Position numbers and translations under genes: made by a program
Shown: one piece after another, positions 63,301 to 64,000 of the stretch
Layout: each line of letters opens with the position of its first letter
How positions within the stretch are numbered: position 1 is the stretch's first letter
The notes under the pieces: generated by a model
Told to the model about the DNA's origin: nothing
Databases searched by the model: none
The model's input: the letters and a program-made list of their open reading frames with translations, nothing else
Source: Shinella sumterensis
GTDB taxonomy: Bacteria; Pseudomonadota; Alphaproteobacteria; Rhizobiales; Rhizobiaceae
Assembly (NCBI RefSeq): GCF_004514425.2
Contig: NZ_MYFN02000009.1
Location: forward strand, 62,001 to 126,000
Direction: 5' to 3'
DNA: 64,000 bases

Positions 63301-63972
63301 ATGATAGGGGATAATGTCAAGTCAGGGCAGGCTCAGGTGCCCTTGTCGCAGGACCCGCATGCCACCCGCGAGCCGCGCGAAAACAATCTGGAAATGGCCA
63401 TCGGCCACGAAGTCCGCACCTATCGCAAGGCGCTCGGCATCACGGTCAGCGACCTCGCCACCGCCACCGGCATGTCGGTCGGCATGTTGTCGAAGATAGA
63501 AAACGGCAACATCTCTCCCTCGCTCACGACGCTGCAATCGCTGTCAAAGGCGCTGGGTGTTCCGCTGACCTCGTTCTTCCGCCGTTTCGAGGAACCGCGG
63601 AACGCCACTTTCGTCAAATCGGGGCAGGGCATCAATATCGAACGTCGCGGCACCCGCGCCGGGCATCAATACAGCCTACTTGGCCATATCGATAACAATT
63701 CAAGCGGCGTCACGGTCGAACCCTATCTCATCACACTGACGGCAGAATCGGACGTTTTTCCGACGTTCCAGCACGAAGGCATGGAGTTTCTGTTCATGCT
63801 GGAGGGTGAAGTGGTTTATCGCCACGGCGACCAGCTCTACCAGATGGAACCGGGCGATAGCCTGTTTTTTGATGCCGATGCGCCGCACGGGCCAGAACAG
63901 CTTGTCAAACTGCCCTGTCGGTATCTCTCGATCATCTCCTATCCCAAACGGGATGGCGGGCGAGTTTCCTGA
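63301..63972 (+). CDS. XRE-cupin regulator
   Basis: A 223-aa protein. N-terminal XRE helix-turn-helix (VRTYRKALGITVSDLATATG, SVGMLSKIENGNISPSLTTL; residues about 38-95) and a C-terminal cupin (FPTFQHEGMEFLFMLEGEVVYRHGDQLYQMEPGDSLFFDADAPHGPE, here seen as HEGMEFLFMLEGEVVYRHG). Starts 46 bp after the AraC gene. In rhizobia such a gene sits next to glnT/glxBCD-type genes of the N-methylglutamate pathway, which would lie beyond the right edge. Confidence 0.87.
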   Translation: MIGDNVKSGQAQVPLSQDPHATREPRENNLEMAIGHEVRTYRKALGITVSDLATATGMSVGMLSKIENGNISPSLTTLQSLSKALGVPLTSFFRRFEEPRNATFVKSGQGINIERRGTRAGHQYSLLGHIDNNSSGVTVEPYLITLTAESDVFPTFQHEGMEFLFMLEGEVVYRHGDQLYQMEPGDSLFFDADAPHGPEQLVKLPCRYLSIISYPKRDGGRVS

Positions 63973-64000
63973 GAGGAATAACTTCAACCCAATTACCCAC

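Noticed and set aside
1-64000. CRISPR arrays, rRNA or tRNA genes
   Set aside because: No regularly spaced repeats and no rRNA or tRNA signatures were seen on reading.

Overview
The window looks like part of a large accessory replicon of a Rhizobiaceae-type alphaproteobacterium (Rhizobium, Agrobacterium or Ensifer). It has a complete repABC replication/partition operon, a VirB-type secretion system and long stretches of ABC transporter and catabolic genes, all with high-GC rhizobial codon use. No rRNA, tRNA or CRISPR array was seen.

Layout. (1) 0-5.5 kb is a plasmid-maintenance zone: a ScpB-like protein, a DUF1403 protein, a divergent tyrosine recombinase, a HigBA-type toxin-antitoxin pair and a toprim/DUF3991 protein. 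(2) 5.5-9.6 kb is repABC on the minus strand. It has a readable counter-transcribed RNA between repB and repC, with promoter and terminator, and a repeated palindrome just behind repC that is a candidate partition site. (3) 9.8-20.4 kb is a regulator and a complete virB1-virB11 cluster with an EexN-like lipoprotein. No VirD4 or relaxase was found. (4) 20.4-29.9 kb holds a TorT-like/CUT2 ABC transporter, a flavin monooxygenase of the MHPCO (2-methyl-3-hydroxypyridine-5-carboxylate oxygenase) type, an NTF2/SnoaL-like protein, a TorT-like pseudogene and a double-domain Lrp regulator. (5) 29,980-43,198 is a whole Tn3-family transposon with 40-bp inverted repeats and a 5-bp TAATA target duplication. 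Its transposase is frameshifted and its resolvase is intact. The cargo is a LacI-controlled operon with two complete CUT2 sugar-type transporters and two esterase-like hydrolases. (6) 43.2-53.5 kb resumes the catabolic region: a second SnoaL-like protein, a formamidase-like hydrolase, a Liv-type transporter, an IclR regulator, a second MHPCO-like monooxygenase and succinate-semialdehyde dehydrogenase. (7) 53.6-64 kb is a one-carbon block: a YdeP/FdhF-type formate-dehydrogenase-like protein, FolD, and a four-subunit sarcosine-oxidase/N-methylglutamate-dehydrogenase operon (B-D-A-G order) with GlxA-type AraC and XRE-cupin regulators.

How it may work together (inference). If the transposon is removed in thought, regions 4, 6 and 7 form one catabolic island. 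MHPCO-family enzymes open pyridine rings oxygenatively, a formamidase-type hydrolase and succinate-semialdehyde dehydrogenase would carry the ring-opened product to succinate, and the folate-linked tetrameric oxidase, FolD and the formate dehydrogenase-like protein would oxidise an N-methyl group and formate. A plant N-methylated pyridine such as trigonelline, or a related N-heterocycle, is a reasonable candidate substrate, but nothing in the sequence fixes it. The catabolic island and the transposon-borne double transporter are the most interesting parts of the window.
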